Shown in pieces: positions 36,302 to 46,024 of a stretch of 63,206 nt of DNA. How positions within the stretch are numbered: the first letter of the stretch is position 1; every line of letters begins with the position of its first letter. Origin of the DNA: Alphaproteobacteria bacterium SS10 (lineage in GTDB: Bacteria; Pseudomonadota; Alphaproteobacteria; TMED2). The position numbers were made by a program, and so were the translations under genes. The notes under the pieces were generated by a model. That model had not been told where the DNA came from. It saw only the letters and a program-made list of their open reading frames with translations, and ran no database searches. Where the stretch lies: contig JAHCML010000003.1 of assembly GCA_019192455.1 (NCBI GenBank), positions 311,244-374,449 of the forward strand, read 5' to 3'.

Positions 36302-38035
36302 ATGGCTAAAGCTGCCGCTGCTGCGCAAGAAGAAAAGCTTTCTTTTGCGGATATGCTGGATGAGTCCCTCGGGGATTCTGAAGGTTTTGAGGGTACCGTT
36401 ATTAAGGGTGTTGTGATCGCCCTGGATAGCGACGCCGCCCTGATCGATGTGGGCTTGAAATCCGAAGGGCGTGTGCCGCTTCGTGAATTCGCTGCACCAG
36501 GTCAAAAGGCTGATCTGAAGGTCGGTGACACCGTTGAGGTGTTCGTCGAGCGGATGGAAGACAAGAATGGCGAGGCCATGCTGTCGCGCGAGAAAGCTCG
36601 CCGCGAAGAAGCTTGGCAGCAGCTTGAGACTGCCTTCAACGACAACAACCGCGTCACCGGCACCATCTTTGGCCGCGTGAAGGGTGGTTTCACCGTTGAT
36701 CTGAACGGCGCTGTTGCGTTCCTTCCAGGCAGCCAGGTTGATATCCGCCCAGTGCGCGATGTCTCCCCACTCATGGGTACGCCACAACCATTCCAAATCC
36801 TCAAAATGGATCGCAGCCGCGGCAACATCGTTGTCTCACGTCGTGCTGTCCTCGAGGAAAGCCGCGCCGAGGCACGGTCCGAGCTGGTCTCCAGCCTCAA
36901 AGAAGGCCAGGTCCTGCAAGGTGTGGTCAAAAACATCACCGATTACGGAGCGTTCGTTGATCTGGGTGGTGTGGACGGCCTGCTGCACGTCACCGATATC
37001 TCTTGGCGTCGCATCAACCACCCATCGGAAGCCCTGCAAATCGGCCAGTCGGTTGAAGTTCAGGTCATCCGCTTCAATGCTGAAACCCAGCGTATCTCGC
37101 TTGGCATGAAGCAGCTGGAAGCTGATCCATGGGATGGCGTTGAAGCCAAATACCCAGTCGGTGCCAAGTTCTCTGGCCGCGTTACCAACATCACCGACTA
37201 CGGTGCGTTCGTTGAGCTGGAAGCCGGTATCGAAGGTCTGGTCCACGTCTCTGAGATGTCCTGGACCAAGAAGAACGTCCACCCCGGCAAAATCGTGTCC
37301 ACCAGCCAGGAAGTCGATGTGGCTGTCCTGGATGTCGACCCGAACAAGCGTCGTATTTCCCTCGGCCTCAAGCAGACCATGGAAAACCCATGGGACAGCT
37401 TCTCCGCCAACTTCCAAGCTGGCGCAGAGATCGATGGCGATGTCCGCAACATCACCGAGTTCGGCCTGTTCGTTGGCCTGCCTGGCGATATCGAGGGCAT
37501 GGTCCACATCTCCGATCTGGACTGGGAGCGGTCCGGTGAAGAAGCGATCAAGGACTACAACAAGGGCGATGCCATTAAGGTTAAAGTCCTTGAGGTCGAC
37601 ACCGAGAAAGAGCGTATCTCCCTCGGCGTGAAACAACTTTCTGACGATCCGTTCGAAGGTGCCGCTGGCTCCGTTAAGAAGAACGCAGTCGTTACCTGTA
37701 CGGTTACCAAGCTCGAAGACAACGGCATTGAAGTCGAAGTCAGCGAAGGCGTCACCGGCTTCATCCGTAAGGCTGAGCTGTCCCGCGATCGCTCTGAGCA
37801 GCGTCCAGACCGCTTCGCCGTTGGCGAGAAGGTCGACGCGTTGGTCACCAATGTTGATCGCAGTGGTCGTAAGATCACCCTGTCGATCAAGCAGCGCGAA
37901 GCCGCTGAAGAGAAGCAAGCCATGGCTGAGTTCGGTTCTACCGACAGCGGCGCTTCACTCGGCGACATTCTCGGTGCCGCCATGGCGAAAGCCGAGGGCG
38001 CCGGCGAAGACGACGCTGAACAGGCCGACAAGTAA
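36302..38035 (+). CDS. rpsA: 30S ribosomal protein S1
   Basis: S1 brings mRNA to the 30S subunit and unfolds structured leaders. The 577-residue protein contains six S1/OB-fold repeats; clear examples are VLQGVVKNITDYGAFVDLGGVDGLLHVTDISW (third), FSGRVTNITDYGAFVELEAGIEGLVHVSEMSW (fourth), IDGDVRNITEFGLFVGLPGDIEGMVHISDLDW (fifth) and VTCTVTKLEDNGIEVEVSEGVTGFIRKAELS (sixth). The ATG at 36302 has GGAG seven bases upstream; the longer frame from 36203 runs through the leader. Codon bias is strong, as in groEL. A terminator follows at 38048. Confidence 0.97.
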   Translation: MAKAAAAAQEEKLSFADMLDESLGDSEGFEGTVIKGVVIALDSDAALIDVGLKSEGRVPLREFAAPGQKADLKVGDTVEVFVERMEDKNGEAMLSREKARREEAWQQLETAFNDNNRVTGTIFGRVKGGFTVDLNGAVAFLPGSQVDIRPVRDVSPLMGTPQPFQILKMDRSRGNIVVSRRAVLEESRAEARSELVSSLKEGQVLQGVVKNITDYGAFVDLGGVDGLLHVTDISWRRINHPSEALQIGQSVEVQVIRFNAETQRISLGMKQLEADPWDGVEAKYPVGAKFSGRVTNITDYGAFVELEAGIEGLVHVSEMSWTKKNVHPGKIVSTSQEVDVAVLDVDPNKRRISLGLKQTMENPWDSFSANFQAGAEIDGDVRNITEFGLFVGLPGDIEGMVHISDLDWERSGEEAIKDYNKGDAIKVKVLEVDTEKERISLGVKQLSDDPFEGAAGSVKKNAVVTCTVTKLEDNGIEVEVSEGVTGFIRKAELSRDRSEQRPDRFAVGEKVDALVTNVDRSGRKITLSIKQREAAEEKQAMAEFGSTDSGASLGDILGAAMAKAEGAGEDDAEQADK

Positions 38036-38047
38036 GCCTTAAACACT

Positions 38048-38088
38048 CAACCGGCGGATCGCTAAGCAGCGCTCCGCCGGTTGTTTTT
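38048..38088 (+). terminator. intrinsic terminator of rpsA
   Basis: An 11-base stem (CAACCGGCGGA at 38048-38058 with TCCGCCGGTTG at 38073-38083), a 14-base loop and five T residues follow the rpsA stop by 12 bases. Confidence 0.92.
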
Positions 38089-38156
38089 ATGCCTTTGGTG
38101 ATTGGCCGTTCTGGCCGTTACCCACCCCCACACATTCCATATAGCGGACTGACGCC

Positions 38157-38987
38157 ATGCTTCGTCGTGTTTGGTTTCGTTTGACCCGGCCTTTCCGACC
38201 CGCCCCACCACCGCCGCCTGCGGCTGAGGAAGCTGAGGCAGAGGGTGATGGCACGCCTGCCCGCCATTTTGTGTCGGACTATCGGAATTACGTAAGCCAC
38301 CTGAAATCAGCGACCGACGAGAAGACCGCCATGGCGCTCGCTATCGGTGGTCAGTTTGAGGGCTTCGGTCAGATCCAGCTCGACCTGCTGCGGATGTTCG
38401 GCCTGAAGGACGGCATCTCGTTTGTTGATCTGGCCTGCGGGTCAGGGCGCACAGCCTCTGCAATCGCAAAGCATCATGAGGTTGAGTATCTCGGCGTTGA
38501 TGTGGTGCCGGATCTGATCGCCTATGCCGCCAAGATCACGCCTGAGCATTTCCGTTTCGTGATCTCTGAGAATTTTGACATCGATGCACCCGATAACTCG
38601 GTCGATCTGATCTCCGCTTTCAGCCTGTTCACCCATTTGCAGCATGAGGAAACCTACCTCTACCTGGAAGAGGTGGCGCGGGTTCTGAAGCCGGGCGGCC
38701 GGATTGTTTTCTCATTCTTGGAATTCTCAATGCTGTCGCATTGGAATGTGTTCACCGTCACCAAGGACCAGGCGAAGGCCAACACCCGAACCCACCTCAA
38801 TGTCTTTATTGAGCGTCCGGTTCTGGAGCTTTGGGCCGAGCATCTGGGGCTGACCATCCATCAGATTGTGCCGGGGAATGAGGAGGCAATCATGCTATCC
38901 GCACCCGCCAAACTGGATGATGGCACGGTTCTGAAAGAGAGCGCCGCCTTTGGTCAGACCGTCTGCGTGTTGGAGAAACCGGCTTAA
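38157..38987 (+). CDS. class I SAM-dependent methyltransferase
   Basis: This is a 276-residue methyltransferase of the Methyltransf_11/25 type. The SAM-binding motif is ISFVDLACGSGRTASAIA (about residues 87-104), the acidic ribose-binding residue is in YLGVDVVPDLIAYA, and motif post-I is the VDLISAFSLFTHLQHEETYLYLEEVARVLKPGGRIVFSF block. An N-terminal Pro/Ala/Glu-rich segment (residues 14-33) is probably disordered. The substrate is unknown. It stands alone between two terminators. Confidence 0.88.
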   Translation: MLRRVWFRLTRPFRPAPPPPPAAEEAEAEGDGTPARHFVSDYRNYVSHLKSATDEKTAMALAIGGQFEGFGQIQLDLLRMFGLKDGISFVDLACGSGRTASAIAKHHEVEYLGVDVVPDLIAYAAKITPEHFRFVISENFDIDAPDNSVDLISAFSLFTHLQHEETYLYLEEVARVLKPGGRIVFSFLEFSMLSHWNVFTVTKDQAKANTRTHLNVFIERPVLELWAEHLGLTIHQIVPGNEEAIMLSAPAKLDDGTVLKESAAFGQTVCVLEKPA

Positions 38988-39020
38988 AAATCATTGAAAA
39001 AGTGATTGGTTCGGGTGGTG

Positions 39021-39044
39021 TCGCCCCAATTTGGGGCGATTTTT
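39021..39044 (+). terminator. intrinsic terminator of the methyltransferase gene
   Basis: The stem TCGCCCC (39021-39027)/GGGGCGA (39033-39039), extendable by AT pairs, is followed by five T residues, 33 bases after the methyltransferase stop. Confidence 0.88.
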
Positions 39045-39125
39045 CCGATGCAACCGCTTTTTTGCTCAAAAACCCCCAACGCCACGCTTGACGCCCCATG
39101 GCCCGCTTTGGCACTCTGCCAACGC

Positions 39126-39141
39126 TATGATTTAAATCATA
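39126..39141. promoter_or_regulatory. perfect 16-base palindrome, FNR/FixK-like
   Basis: TATGATTTAAATCATA is a perfect inverted repeat. Its core TGAT-TTAA-ATCA resembles the FNR/FixK site TTGAT-N4-ATCAA except at the outermost positions. It lies 225 bases before the ihfB start in the 378-base gap after the methyltransferase gene (38988-39365). The rest of that gap has a terminator at its left end and no gene. Confidence 0.5.
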
Positions 39142-39365
39142 AAATTCTGGCTATTGGATAAATCCTCACTGGGTCCCCGAAACGGTTTTCCAACACGGAT
39201 TGTCTGATCAACTGGTTCAGTAACAAGCAGCCATCGCAAGTGGCCATCAAGGGCAATAAGCCTGACGGCATTTAAGATGAGACCGGTCGCTGGTGAACCA
39301 GATGGCCATCACGGGCCCGCCGCCTAATCAGGGGCGCCCGTAATTTTTAGGAGGAAGCGACCCGC

Positions 39366-39647
39366 ATGACCAAATCCGAACTCATTCTTCGGCTGGCCGA
39401 ACGCAATCCACATCTGTTCCAACGCGATGTTGAGCGCTTGGTTGCATGCGTTTTCGATGAAATCACCGATGCCCTGTCACGTGGTGACCGGGTTGAACTT
39501 CGCGGTTTTGGTGCCTTCTCAGTAAAGCATCGTGAGGCCCGTACCGGCCGTAACCCACGCACCGGCGCCAGCGTCGATGTGGAAGCGAAGTCCGTTCCAT
39601 TCTTCAAAACCGGTAAGCAGCTGCGCGAGCGTCTGAACACCGATTAA
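39366..39647 (+). CDS. ihfB: integration host factor subunit beta
   Basis: IHF-beta is a small DNA-bending protein that pairs with IHF-alpha, sharply bends specific sites, and helps sigma-54 promoters and recombination. The 93 residues carry the family signature [20 protein letters not shown] (about residues 48-67) and the N-terminal [17 protein letters not shown], typical of the beta subunit. An AGGAGG lies eleven bases before the ATG. The order rpsA-ihfB-lapA is standard in proteobacteria. Confidence 0.95.
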   Translation: MTKSELILRLAERNPHLFQRDVERLVACVFDEITDALSRGDRVELRGFGAFSVKHREARTGRNPRTGASVDVEAKSVPFFKTGKQLRERLNTD

Positions 39648-39673
39648 GCCAGAAACCGTTACGCTGGAAACCA

Positions 39674-40075
39674 ATGACCGAGAGTAAGAAAAGCAGCTTC
39701 TTAGGGCGCGTTATCGGCATGCCGGTTATCGCGATCTGTTCGCTGGTTCTGATCTCCTTTGCCCTTAGCAACCGAGGGCCAGTTGAGCTGTCGCTGTTCC
39801 CGCTGCCGGGTGCGGTGGCAATGCCGATGTTCTTGCCCTTGCTCGTCTTCATGCTTTTGGGCGCCTTCATTGGTGGCTTTGTCTCCTGGCGTAACGGGGC
39901 TGCAGCCCGCAAGGCAAAGCGGGCCGCTGAACGCCGGGTGCGTGAGCTGGAAGACGATACCAAACGCTTAAACGCCGAGCTGGCTAAGCGGCCACCGCCA
40001 CCGGCACCGCAGGCTGTGCTCAGCCCGCCGAACCCACTATTGGTTCAAGAGCAGCCAGAGGCCAAAGCCTCTTAA
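39674..40075 (+). CDS. lapA: LapA-domain (DUF1049) inner-membrane protein
   Basis: This is a 133-residue protein with two membrane helices (about residues 10-28, VIGMPVIAICSLVLISFAL, and 48-70, MFLPLLVFMLLGAFIGGFV) followed by a cytoplasmic coiled coil (RKAKRAAERRVRELEDDTKRLNAELAKR) and a Pro-rich tail. In E. coli LapA works with LapB in assembly and control of LPS synthesis; here the LapB partner is not visible. It follows ihfB by 26 bases in the conserved rpsA-ihfB-lapA order. Confidence 0.85.
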   Translation: MTESKKSSFLGRVIGMPVIAICSLVLISFALSNRGPVELSLFPLPGAVAMPMFLPLLVFMLLGAFIGGFVSWRNGAAARKAKRAAERRVRELEDDTKRLNAELAKRPPPPAPQAVLSPPNPLLVQEQPEAKAS

Positions 40076-40113
40076 ACCCAAGCAGCTAAAGATCAGGGAG
40101 CGAACACTCAGCC

Positions 40114-41061
40114 ATGCGCATTATTTCCGCCGCTGAGGTTGAGGCCGCCCTGGACTACCCCATGCTAATCGAGCGGTTGCGTCAGGCGTTTCGGTCTGGC
40201 GCTGAGGTGCCGTTGCGCCAGCATCTAACCATCCCCACCCATGGTGAGAATGACGGCAATCTGCTGATCATGCCAGCCTGGCAGGTTGGGCGGCATATTG
40301 GTGTGAAACTCGTCTCAGTCTTTCCTGACAATGCGAGCCAGAGCCTGCCAGCGGTAATCGGCAGCTACATGCTGATGGATGCTAAGACCGGTAAGCCTAA
40401 GGCGCTGATTGATGGCTCGGCGTTGACTGTTAAGCGCACCGCCTGTGCCTCTGCCTTGGCATCGGCCTACCTGTCCCGTAGTGACGCAACCCGGCTCTTA
40501 ATGGTGGGAACGGGCGCACTTGCGCCACATCTGATCCTCGCCCACGCCGCCGTGCGTCCGATTAATGAGGTGCTGATCTGGGGTCGCTCCCAGGATAAGG
40601 CGAAGAGCCTAGCAAAGAAGCTAACCCGGTTCGTTGGCAAGCGTGGGCTCAGTATTCAAGCAACCGATGATTTGGAGGCTGCCGTGGGCGGCGCCCATAT
40701 CGTCTCCTGTGCCACCCTATCCGCCGCGCCGTTGATCTATGGTGATTGGCTGGAAGATGGGGTGCATGTGGATTTGGTAGGCGCGTTCCGGCCGAATATG
40801 CGGGAATCTGATGATCGGGTCGTGGAGCGTGCGCGGGTCTTTGTCGACACCCGCGACGGTGCCTTAAGTGAGGCGGGCGACATCATGCAGCCGATAGAGA
40901 GTGGTATCCTTAGCGAGGATGATATCGCCGGTGATCTGTTTGACCTGACCCGCGGGGATCGCGGTGGCCGTCGCTTTTACGACCAGATCACCATGTTCAA
41001 ATCTGTTGGCACGGCGCTGGAAGACTTGGCCGCCGCCGAACTCGCTTTTGAGCGCGCCTAA
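40114..41061 (+). CDS. ornithine cyclodeaminase/mu-crystallin family protein
   Basis: This is a 315-residue NAD(P)-binding enzyme of the OCD/mu-crystallin family, whose members deaminate ornithine to proline or reduce cyclic imino acids. Characteristic blocks are the substrate loop LMDAKTGKPKALIDGSALTVKRTACASALASAYLSR (about residues 90-125) and the Rossmann motif LLMVGTGALAPHLILAHA. It forms a likely pair with the FAD amine oxidase 17 bases downstream, suggesting an amino-acid or imino-acid catabolic step. The exact substrate is unknown. Confidence 0.88.
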   Translation: MRIISAAEVEAALDYPMLIERLRQAFRSGAEVPLRQHLTIPTHGENDGNLLIMPAWQVGRHIGVKLVSVFPDNASQSLPAVIGSYMLMDAKTGKPKALIDGSALTVKRTACASALASAYLSRSDATRLLMVGTGALAPHLILAHAAVRPINEVLIWGRSQDKAKSLAKKLTRFVGKRGLSIQATDDLEAAVGGAHIVSCATLSAAPLIYGDWLEDGVHVDLVGAFRPNMRESDDRVVERARVFVDTRDGALSEAGDIMQPIESGILSEDDIAGDLFDLTRGDRGGRRFYDQITMFKSVGTALEDLAAAELAFERA

Positions 41062-41078
41062 CCGGCGGAGGAGACCTC

Positions 41079-42248
41079 ATGTCATCAAAGCCAAAGATCA
41101 GTGTTATCGGCGCCGGCATTATGGGTATCTCGACTGCCTGGGCCCTGCATCGGCACGGGGCTGAGGTGCAGGTGTTTGAGCAGGGGCCGGTGCCAAACCC
41201 GAAAGGTAGCTCAATCGATGAGACTCGCCTGATCCGGTACCCCTATGGCGGTGAGCTTGGTTACACCCGAATGGTGGCTGATGCCTTTGCCGCCTGGGAC
41301 CGGCTGTTTGGCGATTTGGAGAGCGTTGCACCGGGCGAGCAGCTCTATCATGAGACGGGTGCACTGGTGCTGGACACCGCCGCCGCTGATGGGCGCGGTA
41401 GTGGCAGCCAATGGGCGGTGCAGGCCCGTGAGTGTCTAAGCAAGCTCGATATCCCCTTTCAGGATTTGACCGGTGCGCAATGCGCCGAGCTAGTGCCAAA
41501 CCTGAAGCCAGACATTGTGTTGGATGCCTTCTACCAACCCGCTGGCGGTGTGCTGAATGCGGGCCGGATTGTTGAGTTGGCGAGCCATTATTTGATGAAG
41601 GCAGGTATCGGTATTCACCCGCATCGCCAGGTGAAGTCTGTGGATGTTGAACGCGCGATCGTCGATTTTGGTGATGGCACGAGTGAGGGCGCCGATGCCG
41701 TGGTGATCGCGGCTGGTCCATGGGTCGGCCGCTTGCTTCCCAACCTCAATCAGCGGGTGACGCCATCAAGGCAGATGGTCGTCTATGTCGACCTTACGAC
41801 TGAGGAGTTGGCAACCTGGCGCGACGGGCCAATGATCCTTGATATTGACCCAGAGAATGGCTTCTACACCGTGCCGCCCAGAACTTCTGACCGGCTTAAG
41901 ATTGGCGATCACAAATTCACCATGATCGGTGACCCCGATGACGACCGCGAAGTGGCGCTTGAACAGGCCGAGAATGTGCTGCATTGGGCCGGGCGACGGA
42001 TCAATGATTTGGGTCCAGAGCGCTTGAACGCGGCAAAGGCATGCTTCTACACCGTCCAGCCGGAAGAGCGGTTCCTGCTTGAACCGATTGGTGGTGCTGG
42101 CTTTGTCATGTCCGGCTTCTCCGGCCACGGGTTTAAGTTTGGCGCGGTGATGGGGGAAACCATGGCTGATCTGGTGCTAGGCAAGACCGCGCGTCAGGAC
42201 GCCGATGCGGTCGCACGTTGGGCGGCTGGGCTAGCCGCCGCCGCCTAA
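41079..42248 (+). CDS. FAD-dependent amine oxidase, sarcosine/N-methyltryptophan oxidase type
   Basis: This is a 389-residue flavoenzyme of the DAO family. The N-terminal FAD-binding motif is ISVIGAGIMGISTAWALHRHGAEVQVFEQ. SSIDETRLIRYPYG resembles the region that precedes the covalent-flavin site in monomeric sarcosine oxidase and N-methyltryptophan oxidase. The C-terminal KACFYTVQPEERFLLEP and GFSGHGFKFGAVMGETMADLVLG carry the covalent-FAD cysteine position and the last FAD contact. It acts on an N-methylated or secondary amino acid; the substrate is inferred only. It follows the OCD-type gene by 17 bases with AGGAG before the ATG. Confidence 0.88.
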   Translation: MSSKPKISVIGAGIMGISTAWALHRHGAEVQVFEQGPVPNPKGSSIDETRLIRYPYGGELGYTRMVADAFAAWDRLFGDLESVAPGEQLYHETGALVLDTAAADGRGSGSQWAVQARECLSKLDIPFQDLTGAQCAELVPNLKPDIVLDAFYQPAGGVLNAGRIVELASHYLMKAGIGIHPHRQVKSVDVERAIVDFGDGTSEGADAVVIAAGPWVGRLLPNLNQRVTPSRQMVVYVDLTTEELATWRDGPMILDIDPENGFYTVPPRTSDRLKIGDHKFTMIGDPDDDREVALEQAENVLHWAGRRINDLGPERLNAAKACFYTVQPEERFLLEPIGGAGFVMSGFSGHGFKFGAVMGETMADLVLGKTARQDADAVARWAAGLAAAA

Positions 42249-42297
42249 AGGCGATACATACGGGGCCATCCTTCCCCGTCTGATGAATGAGATCGCC

Positions 42298-43041
42298 ATG
42301 GCCCGCGACCTGACCCCCGCCCAACGTATCCTCTGCGCTGTCGATACCCCGGAACTCGATAAGGCCCAGACCTTGGTGAACACCCTGACGCCGGAGGGTG
42401 AGCCCTTGGTTGGTGGGATTAAGCTGGGGCTGGAATTCCATAGTGCGCTTGGCACCGATGGTGTCCGTGCGATTGCGGGTTTGGGTCTGCCGATCTTCCT
42501 CGACCTTAAATTTCACGATATTCCCAACACGGTGGCCGGTGCCGTTCGTTCTGCGATGGAGCCGACACCGGCCTTCATGACCATTCATGCCAGCGGTGGC
42601 CCGGCGATGATCCGCGCTGCCAGCGATGCCGCCGCAATTTCAGCGGAAGGCCAAGGTGTTGCGACGCCAATTCTCTTGGCGGTTACCGTGCTGACCAGCC
42701 TGGACCAGGGTGATTTGGAATCCGTTGGCCAAGACAGCGATGTGGCCAGCCAGGTCAAGCGCCTCGGTGAGTTAGCGGTTGAATCTGGTGCGACCGGCCT
42801 TGTTTGTGCGCCGTTTGAGGTTGGTTTCCTTCGTGATGCTTTGGGCCCCGATGTGGTGTTGGTCGTGCCTGGCGTTCGCCCCAGCTGGGCTGCGAAGAAT
42901 GACCAGAAGCGGGTGATGAGCCCAGCTGAGGCTGTTGAGGCCGGTGCTGACTATCTCGTCATCGGCCGCCCAATCACCGCCGCTGATGATCAGGCGGCAG
43001 CGGCAAAACGCATCGCTGAAGAGATTGCCGCTGGCGTTTAA
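42298..43041 (+). CDS. pyrF: orotidine 5'-phosphate decarboxylase
   Basis: PyrF decarboxylates OMP to UMP, the last step of de novo pyrimidine synthesis. The active-site block FLDLKFHDIPNTVAGAVRSAM (Asp-x-Lys-x-x-Asp, near residue 68) is intact, and the phosphate-binding end reads GADYLVIGRPITAADD. I place the start at the ATG at 42298, which gives the usual N-terminus ARDLTPAQRILCAVDT and 247 residues; an ATG at 42283 is the alternative. It precedes trpF by 50 bases. Confidence 0.95.
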   Translation: MARDLTPAQRILCAVDTPELDKAQTLVNTLTPEGEPLVGGIKLGLEFHSALGTDGVRAIAGLGLPIFLDLKFHDIPNTVAGAVRSAMEPTPAFMTIHASGGPAMIRAASDAAAISAEGQGVATPILLAVTVLTSLDQGDLESVGQDSDVASQVKRLGELAVESGATGLVCAPFEVGFLRDALGPDVVLVVPGVRPSWAAKNDQKRVMSPAEAVEAGADYLVIGRPITAADDQAAAAKRIAEEIAAGV

Positions 43042-43091
43042 GGCGGAAGGCCCTACCTTCAAAACAGAAGCCAAGCCAAGGAACTAACGAC

Positions 43092-43790
43092 ATGCCGGTC
43101 GATGTAAAAATCTGCGGGATTAACGAGCCTAACTCACTGCGTGCGGCGGTGGATGGTGGTGCCCGCTATGTCGGCTTTGTGTTCTATGAGCCGTCGCCAC
43201 GCTTCGTCCCACCACAACAGGCGAGCCAGCTGGCCTGGCAAGTTGGCACGACGAGCCGGATTGTCGGCCTATTCGTTGAGCCATCGGATGACTTCCTCGA
43301 TGAGGTGGTTACCCAGATGCCGCTCAACATGATCCAGCTGCATGGGGATGAGCAACCGGGCCGTGTGCGCGAGATCCGTGAGAAGTTCTCAATCCCCCTT
43401 ATGAAGGCATTTCCGGTCGGGTCTGCTGCCGACCTTGATGTGGTGCCGGATTATGAGGCGGTGGCCGATTGGCTGTTATTTGATGCCCGCCCGCCAAAGA
43501 ATGTTGCCTCACTCCCCGGTGGCAATGGCATTGCCTTTGATTGGCAACTATTGGCCGGGCGTAGTTTTGGCCGTCCATGGATGCTGTCTGGCGGTCTAAA
43601 CGCCGATAATCTGGCCGAGGCCGTCGCGGCGACGGGTGCCACAACCATTGATGTGTCCTCCGGCGTTGAGGATCATCCCGGCCGCAAAAGCCCTGAGAAG
43701 ATTGAGGCGCTGCTTGCTGCCGCGCGGGAGGCTGGCAAATCGCCGCTCCCAGGTGCCGCTTTGCTTGGCTTAGGCGCTGCTGACCGTTAA
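43092..43790 (+). CDS. trpF: phosphoribosylanthranilate isomerase
   Basis: TrpF performs the Amadori rearrangement of phosphoribosylanthranilate in tryptophan synthesis. The catalytic Cys is in VKICGINEPNSL (residue 8) and the Asp in LLFDARPPKN. The phosphate-binding WMLSGGLNADNLAEAV and TIDVSSGVEDHPGRKSPEKI blocks are typical. The length of 232 slightly exceeds the norm because of a 20-residue tail after the last conserved helix. It is followed by trpB after 72 bases. Confidence 0.95.
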   Translation: MPVDVKICGINEPNSLRAAVDGGARYVGFVFYEPSPRFVPPQQASQLAWQVGTTSRIVGLFVEPSDDFLDEVVTQMPLNMIQLHGDEQPGRVREIREKFSIPLMKAFPVGSAADLDVVPDYEAVADWLLFDARPPKNVASLPGGNGIAFDWQLLAGRSFGRPWMLSGGLNADNLAEAVAATGATTIDVSSGVEDHPGRKSPEKIEALLAAAREAGKSPLPGAALLGLGAADR

Positions 43791-43862
43791 GGTCGCGACC
43801 CGCGTGGGCTTTGCCCTTAGCGCCTAACTTCAATCGCGCATCACAACACCAACACGACTGCC

Positions 43863-45104
43863 ATGAACATTAATTCATATCGTGCTGGGCCAGGTGAAGA
43901 TGGCCATTTCGGCATCTTTGGTGGCCGCTACGTCGCTGAAACCCTCATGCCGCTTATTCTGGCGGTTGAGGAAGCCTATACGGCGGCCAAGCTGGACCCT
44001 GAGTTTCAGGCCGAGTTTGAATATTATCTGAAGCATTATGTTGGTCGGCCGAGCCCACTGTTCCATGCGGCGCGCCTTACCGACTATCTGCGCAAAGATG
44101 CCGACCCGGATAAAGGGGCGAAGATCTATTTCAAGCGGGATGAGCTGAACCACACCGGCGCGCATAAGATTAATAACTGCGTTGGCCAAATCTTGCTCGC
44201 CAAACGCATGGGTAAGACCCGGATTATCGCCGAAACTGGCGCTGGGCAGCATGGCGTTGCGACGGCCACGGTTTGTGCCCTGTTTGACCTGCCCTGCGTT
44301 GTTTATATGGGCAAGACCGATATTGAACGGCAGGCCCCGAACGTATTCCGGATGAAGCTTCTAGGTGCCGAAGTGCGGCCCGTGACCAGCGGTTCTGCCA
44401 CCCTAAAGGATGCGATGAATGACGCGCTCCGTGACTGGGTCACCAATGTGGAAGACACCTTCTACCTGATTGGTACGGCGGCTGGCCCGCACCCCTATCC
44501 CGCCATGGTGCGCGACTTCCAGTCGGTGATCGGCGATGAAACCCGTGCACAGATCATGGAAGCGGAAGGTCGCCTGCCTGACAGCCTGGTTGCTTGTATT
44601 GGTGGTGGCTCGAACGCGATTGGCTTGTTCCACCCCTTCCTTGATGACCGTGATGTCAAAATGATCGCGGTTGAGGCAGGTGGTGAGGGGATTGATACCG
44701 ACAAGCATGCGGCCTCCCTAACCGGTGGCGCGCCTGGTGTTCTGCACGGTAACCGCACCTATCTGCTGCAGGATGATGATGGGCAGATCACCGAAGCCCA
44801 CTCAATTTCCGCTGGTCTCGACTATCCCGGCATTGGGCCAGAGCATTCCTGGCTCCATGATCAGGAGCGGGTTGAGTATGTGCCCGCAACTGACACTGAG
44901 GCTCTTGAGGCGTTCCAGGTCTGCGCCAAAACCGAGGGCATTCTGCCTGCCCTGGAACCCTCACATTGCCTGGCTGAGGTGATTAAGCGCGCACCAACCC
45001 TGCCGCGTGACCACCTGATGGTGATGAATATGTGCGGTCGGGGCGATAAGGATATCTTCACCGTCGCCGATGCCCTGGGTGTTGAGATTGGGGCAGGCGA
45101 ATGA
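43863..45104 (+). CDS. trpB: tryptophan synthase beta chain
   Basis: TrpB condenses indole with serine, using pyridoxal phosphate, to make tryptophan. The PLP lysine lies in [16 protein letters not shown] (near residue 97) and the phosphate cup is [13 protein letters not shown]. The N-terminus [18 protein letters not shown] is typical and the length is standard. Its last four bases overlap the trpA start (ATGA), so the alpha and beta chains are translationally coupled. Confidence 0.97.
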   Translation: MNINSYRAGPGEDGHFGIFGGRYVAETLMPLILAVEEAYTAAKLDPEFQAEFEYYLKHYVGRPSPLFHAARLTDYLRKDADPDKGAKIYFKRDELNHTGAHKINNCVGQILLAKRMGKTRIIAETGAGQHGVATATVCALFDLPCVVYMGKTDIERQAPNVFRMKLLGAEVRPVTSGSATLKDAMNDALRDWVTNVEDTFYLIGTAAGPHPYPAMVRDFQSVIGDETRAQIMEAEGRLPDSLVACIGGGSNAIGLFHPFLDDRDVKMIAVEAGGEGIDTDKHAASLTGGAPGVLHGNRTYLLQDDDGQITEAHSISAGLDYPGIGPEHSWLHDQERVEYVPATDTEALEAFQVCAKTEGILPALEPSHCLAEVIKRAPTLPRDHLMVMNMCGRGDKDIFTVADALGVEIGAGE

Positions 45105-45952
45105 GCGCGGTACCAGAAGGACAGGCACAAATGGTCAGCGGTCAAGCACGGATTGACGCGAAATTCGCAGCCCTGAAGGCGGAAGGGCGTTCCGGGCTCG
45201 TCACCTTTATCACCGCTGGTGACCCAGAGCCGGGTGTGAGCCAGGCCGTATTGGACGGTTTGCCAGCTGCAGGCGCCGATATCATCGAACTCGGCATGCC
45301 ATTTACCGACCCCATGGCTGATGGTCCCGCCATTCAGGCGGCAAGCCAGCGGGCCCTAAAGGCTGGTATGACCCTCGCCAAGACCCTGGATATGGTGTCG
45401 GCCTTCCGGACCAAGGATCAAACCACGCCGATTGTGCTGATGGGCTACTACAACCCAATCCATCATTTCGGCGTCAGTGCGTTTCTAGAGGCGGCAACCA
45501 AGGCCGGCGTTGATGGTCTTATCGTCGTTGATCTGCCACCGGAAGAGGATGAGGAGCTTTGCCTGCCCGCGCTTGAGGCTGGTTTGAGCTTTATCCGTCT
45601 GGCCACACCGACCACTGATGCGGCGCGCTTGCCAGCGGTTTTGGCCAACACCTCTGGCTTTGTGTATTACGTCTCGATTACCGGCATCACCGGTACGGCT
45701 TCTGCCGATATGGGGCGCGTACAGGCAGCCGTTGATGGCCTGCGTCAATCCACCGATCTGCCGATCGCCATCGGTTTTGGCATCAAAACACCGGCGCAAG
45801 CGGGTGACATGGCCGATGTTGCAGATGCAGTTGTTGTCGGCTCCGCTATTGTGGATCGGCTGCAAAACGCCTATGAAAGCGATCCAGCAGGTGCTGCAGG
45901 CACCACGCTTGAGTTTGTCCGTACGCTGGGTGACGCGGTACGTCAGCGCTAA
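45101..45952 (+). CDS. trpA: tryptophan synthase alpha chain
   Basis: TrpA splits indole-3-glycerol phosphate into indole, which is channelled to TrpB. The catalytic Glu is in [23 protein letters not shown] and the Asp in [17 protein letters not shown]. The phosphate site [12 protein letters not shown] and VGSAIVDRL complete the TIM barrel. The first 15 residues before the conserved [13 protein letters not shown] are extra, so a start at 45131 is possible, although the overlap with trpB favours 45101. Confidence 0.96.
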   Translation: MSAVPEGQAQMVSGQARIDAKFAALKAEGRSGLVTFITAGDPEPGVSQAVLDGLPAAGADIIELGMPFTDPMADGPAIQAASQRALKAGMTLAKTLDMVSAFRTKDQTTPIVLMGYYNPIHHFGVSAFLEAATKAGVDGLIVVDLPPEEDEELCLPALEAGLSFIRLATPTTDAARLPAVLANTSGFVYYVSITGITGTASADMGRVQAAVDGLRQSTDLPIAIGFGIKTPAQAGDMADVADAVVVGSAIVDRLQNAYESDPAGAAGTTLEFVRTLGDAVRQR

Positions 45953-46024
45953 CCCCTTTGGAATTTTGATTTTGACACGTACGGCTGGGTTGTCCTGGCC
46001 GTTGTGGGACGAGGATTTCCGCCA

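Noticed and set aside
36836-37918. A 360-codon open frame on the minus strand opposite rpsA
   Set aside because: It is fully antisense to a gene with six clear S1 domains and arises from its strong codon bias; it has no ribosome site and no recognisable motif.
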